Below are positions 5,119-5,321 of a stretch of 5,321 nt of DNA, one piece after another. Below the pieces are notes generated by a model. That model did no database searches and was not told the origin of the DNA. It saw nothing but the letters and a program-made list of their open reading frames with translations. Location of the stretch: the NCBI GenBank assembly GCA_003663695.1, contig QMUB01000106.1, forward strand, positions 1 to 5,321, read 5' to 3'. Position 1 is the stretch's first letter. The number at the start of each line of letters is the position of its first letter. The stretch comes from Thermococci archaeon. Lineage in GTDB: Archaea > Methanobacteriota_B > Thermococci > Thermococcales > Thermococcaceae. The translations under genes were made by a program, and so were the position numbers.

Positions 5119-5321
5119 TTAGGGGGCTGGCTTCTTAAAAACTTTTTCGTAAATGTTCCGGGCAAATTCCCCAAGCCTCATATCCCTTCTCTTTGCTATC
5201 CTTTCAATCATGCGCTGGGAGTTGCTCCCATACTGGCAGGCTTTTTTCTCCCTGTAGGCAACTCTCCTTGGAAGCCCCATTTCAAGTGCAACTTCTCTCA
5301 GAATCTTCTTTCTAAGCCCCC
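5119..5321 (-). CDS. Asparagine-synthase-domain protein, C-terminal end (partial)
   Basis: Only the last 66 residues are in the window; the gene runs off the right edge and its stop is TAA at 5119-5121. The fragment begins GLRKKILREVALEMGLP and continues with AYREKKACQYGSNSQRMI, matching the end of the asparagine synthase C-terminal domain, where a final helix (K-x-x-L-R-x-x-A-x-x-x-G-L-P) is followed by an R-x-K-K-A-x-Q-Y-G-S motif. That domain activates an acidic substrate with ATP through a PP-loop; full enzymes amidate aspartate using glutamine or ammonia, but many archaeal relatives have other or unknown substrates. The PP-loop and any glutaminase domain lie outside the window, so the substrate and even true asparagine synthase activity cannot be judged. 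The last approximately 20 residues (FARNIYEKVFKKPAP) form a basic tail. It is followed by a long gap and T-tracts, so it seems not to be co-transcribed with the surface-protein gene. Confidence 0.8.
   Translation of the reverse strand, partial: GLRKKILREVALEMGLPRRVAYREKKACQYGSNSQRMIERIAKRRDMRLGEFARNIYEKVFKKPAP

Noticed and set aside
1..5321. CRISPR array, toxin-antitoxin pair, insertion sequence or defence island
   Set aside because: I found no regularly spaced direct repeats, transposase or nuclease motifs; the genes present read as ordinary chromosomal genes of a hyperthermophilic archaeon.

Overview
The window looks like a piece of chromosome from a hyperthermophilic euryarchaeon, most likely a member of Thermococcales (Thermococcus/Pyrococcus-like). 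The evidence is: archaeal promoter elements (A/T-rich TATA boxes such as TTAAATAC with an A-rich BRE), GGTGA-type Shine-Dalgarno sites just ahead of the starts, Arg coded largely by AGA/AGG, proteins rich in Lys, Glu and Ile, a two-domain archaeal Sua5, and a cell-wall-binding-repeat surface protein of a type I associate with Thermococcales. This placement rests on gene content and signals, not on a database match.

Layout from left to right. Positions 27-1217 (minus) encode a 396-residue all-helical, TPR/SNAP-like protein of unknown role that starts with TTG. Positions 1285-2313 (minus) encode Sua5, which makes threonylcarbamoyl-AMP for the t6A modification of tRNA. Positions 2371-2673 (plus) encode a small unrecognised protein, the only gene on the plus strand. 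Positions 2654-3691 (minus) encode a GT4-family glycosyltransferase whose 3' end overlaps the small gene tail to tail by 20 bp. Positions 3736-4923 (minus) encode a secreted protein with a cell-wall-binding-repeat-2-like N-terminal half and a long helical C-terminal half. Positions 5119-5321 (minus) hold the C-terminal end of an asparagine-synthase-domain protein that runs off the right edge.

Most genes appear to have their own promoter, so this is a run of mostly independent transcription units rather than one operon. The surface protein and the glycosyltransferase are 44 bp apart and in the same direction, so partial read-through is possible; a joint role in the cell envelope is only an inference. 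Sua5 is a housekeeping tRNA-modification enzyme and has no evident link to its neighbours.

The least explained parts are non-coding. Between sua5 and the small gene, two opposed TATA-like boxes face each other across an 8-bp palindrome, so the two promoters physically overlap. The approximately 195-bp gap at 4924-5118 holds a clear promoter next to a 10-bp palindrome, an 11-bp palindrome, a spaced inverted repeat and three tandem 10-bp A/T-rich units. I saw no CRISPR array, tRNA, rRNA, insertion sequence or convincing new defence system.
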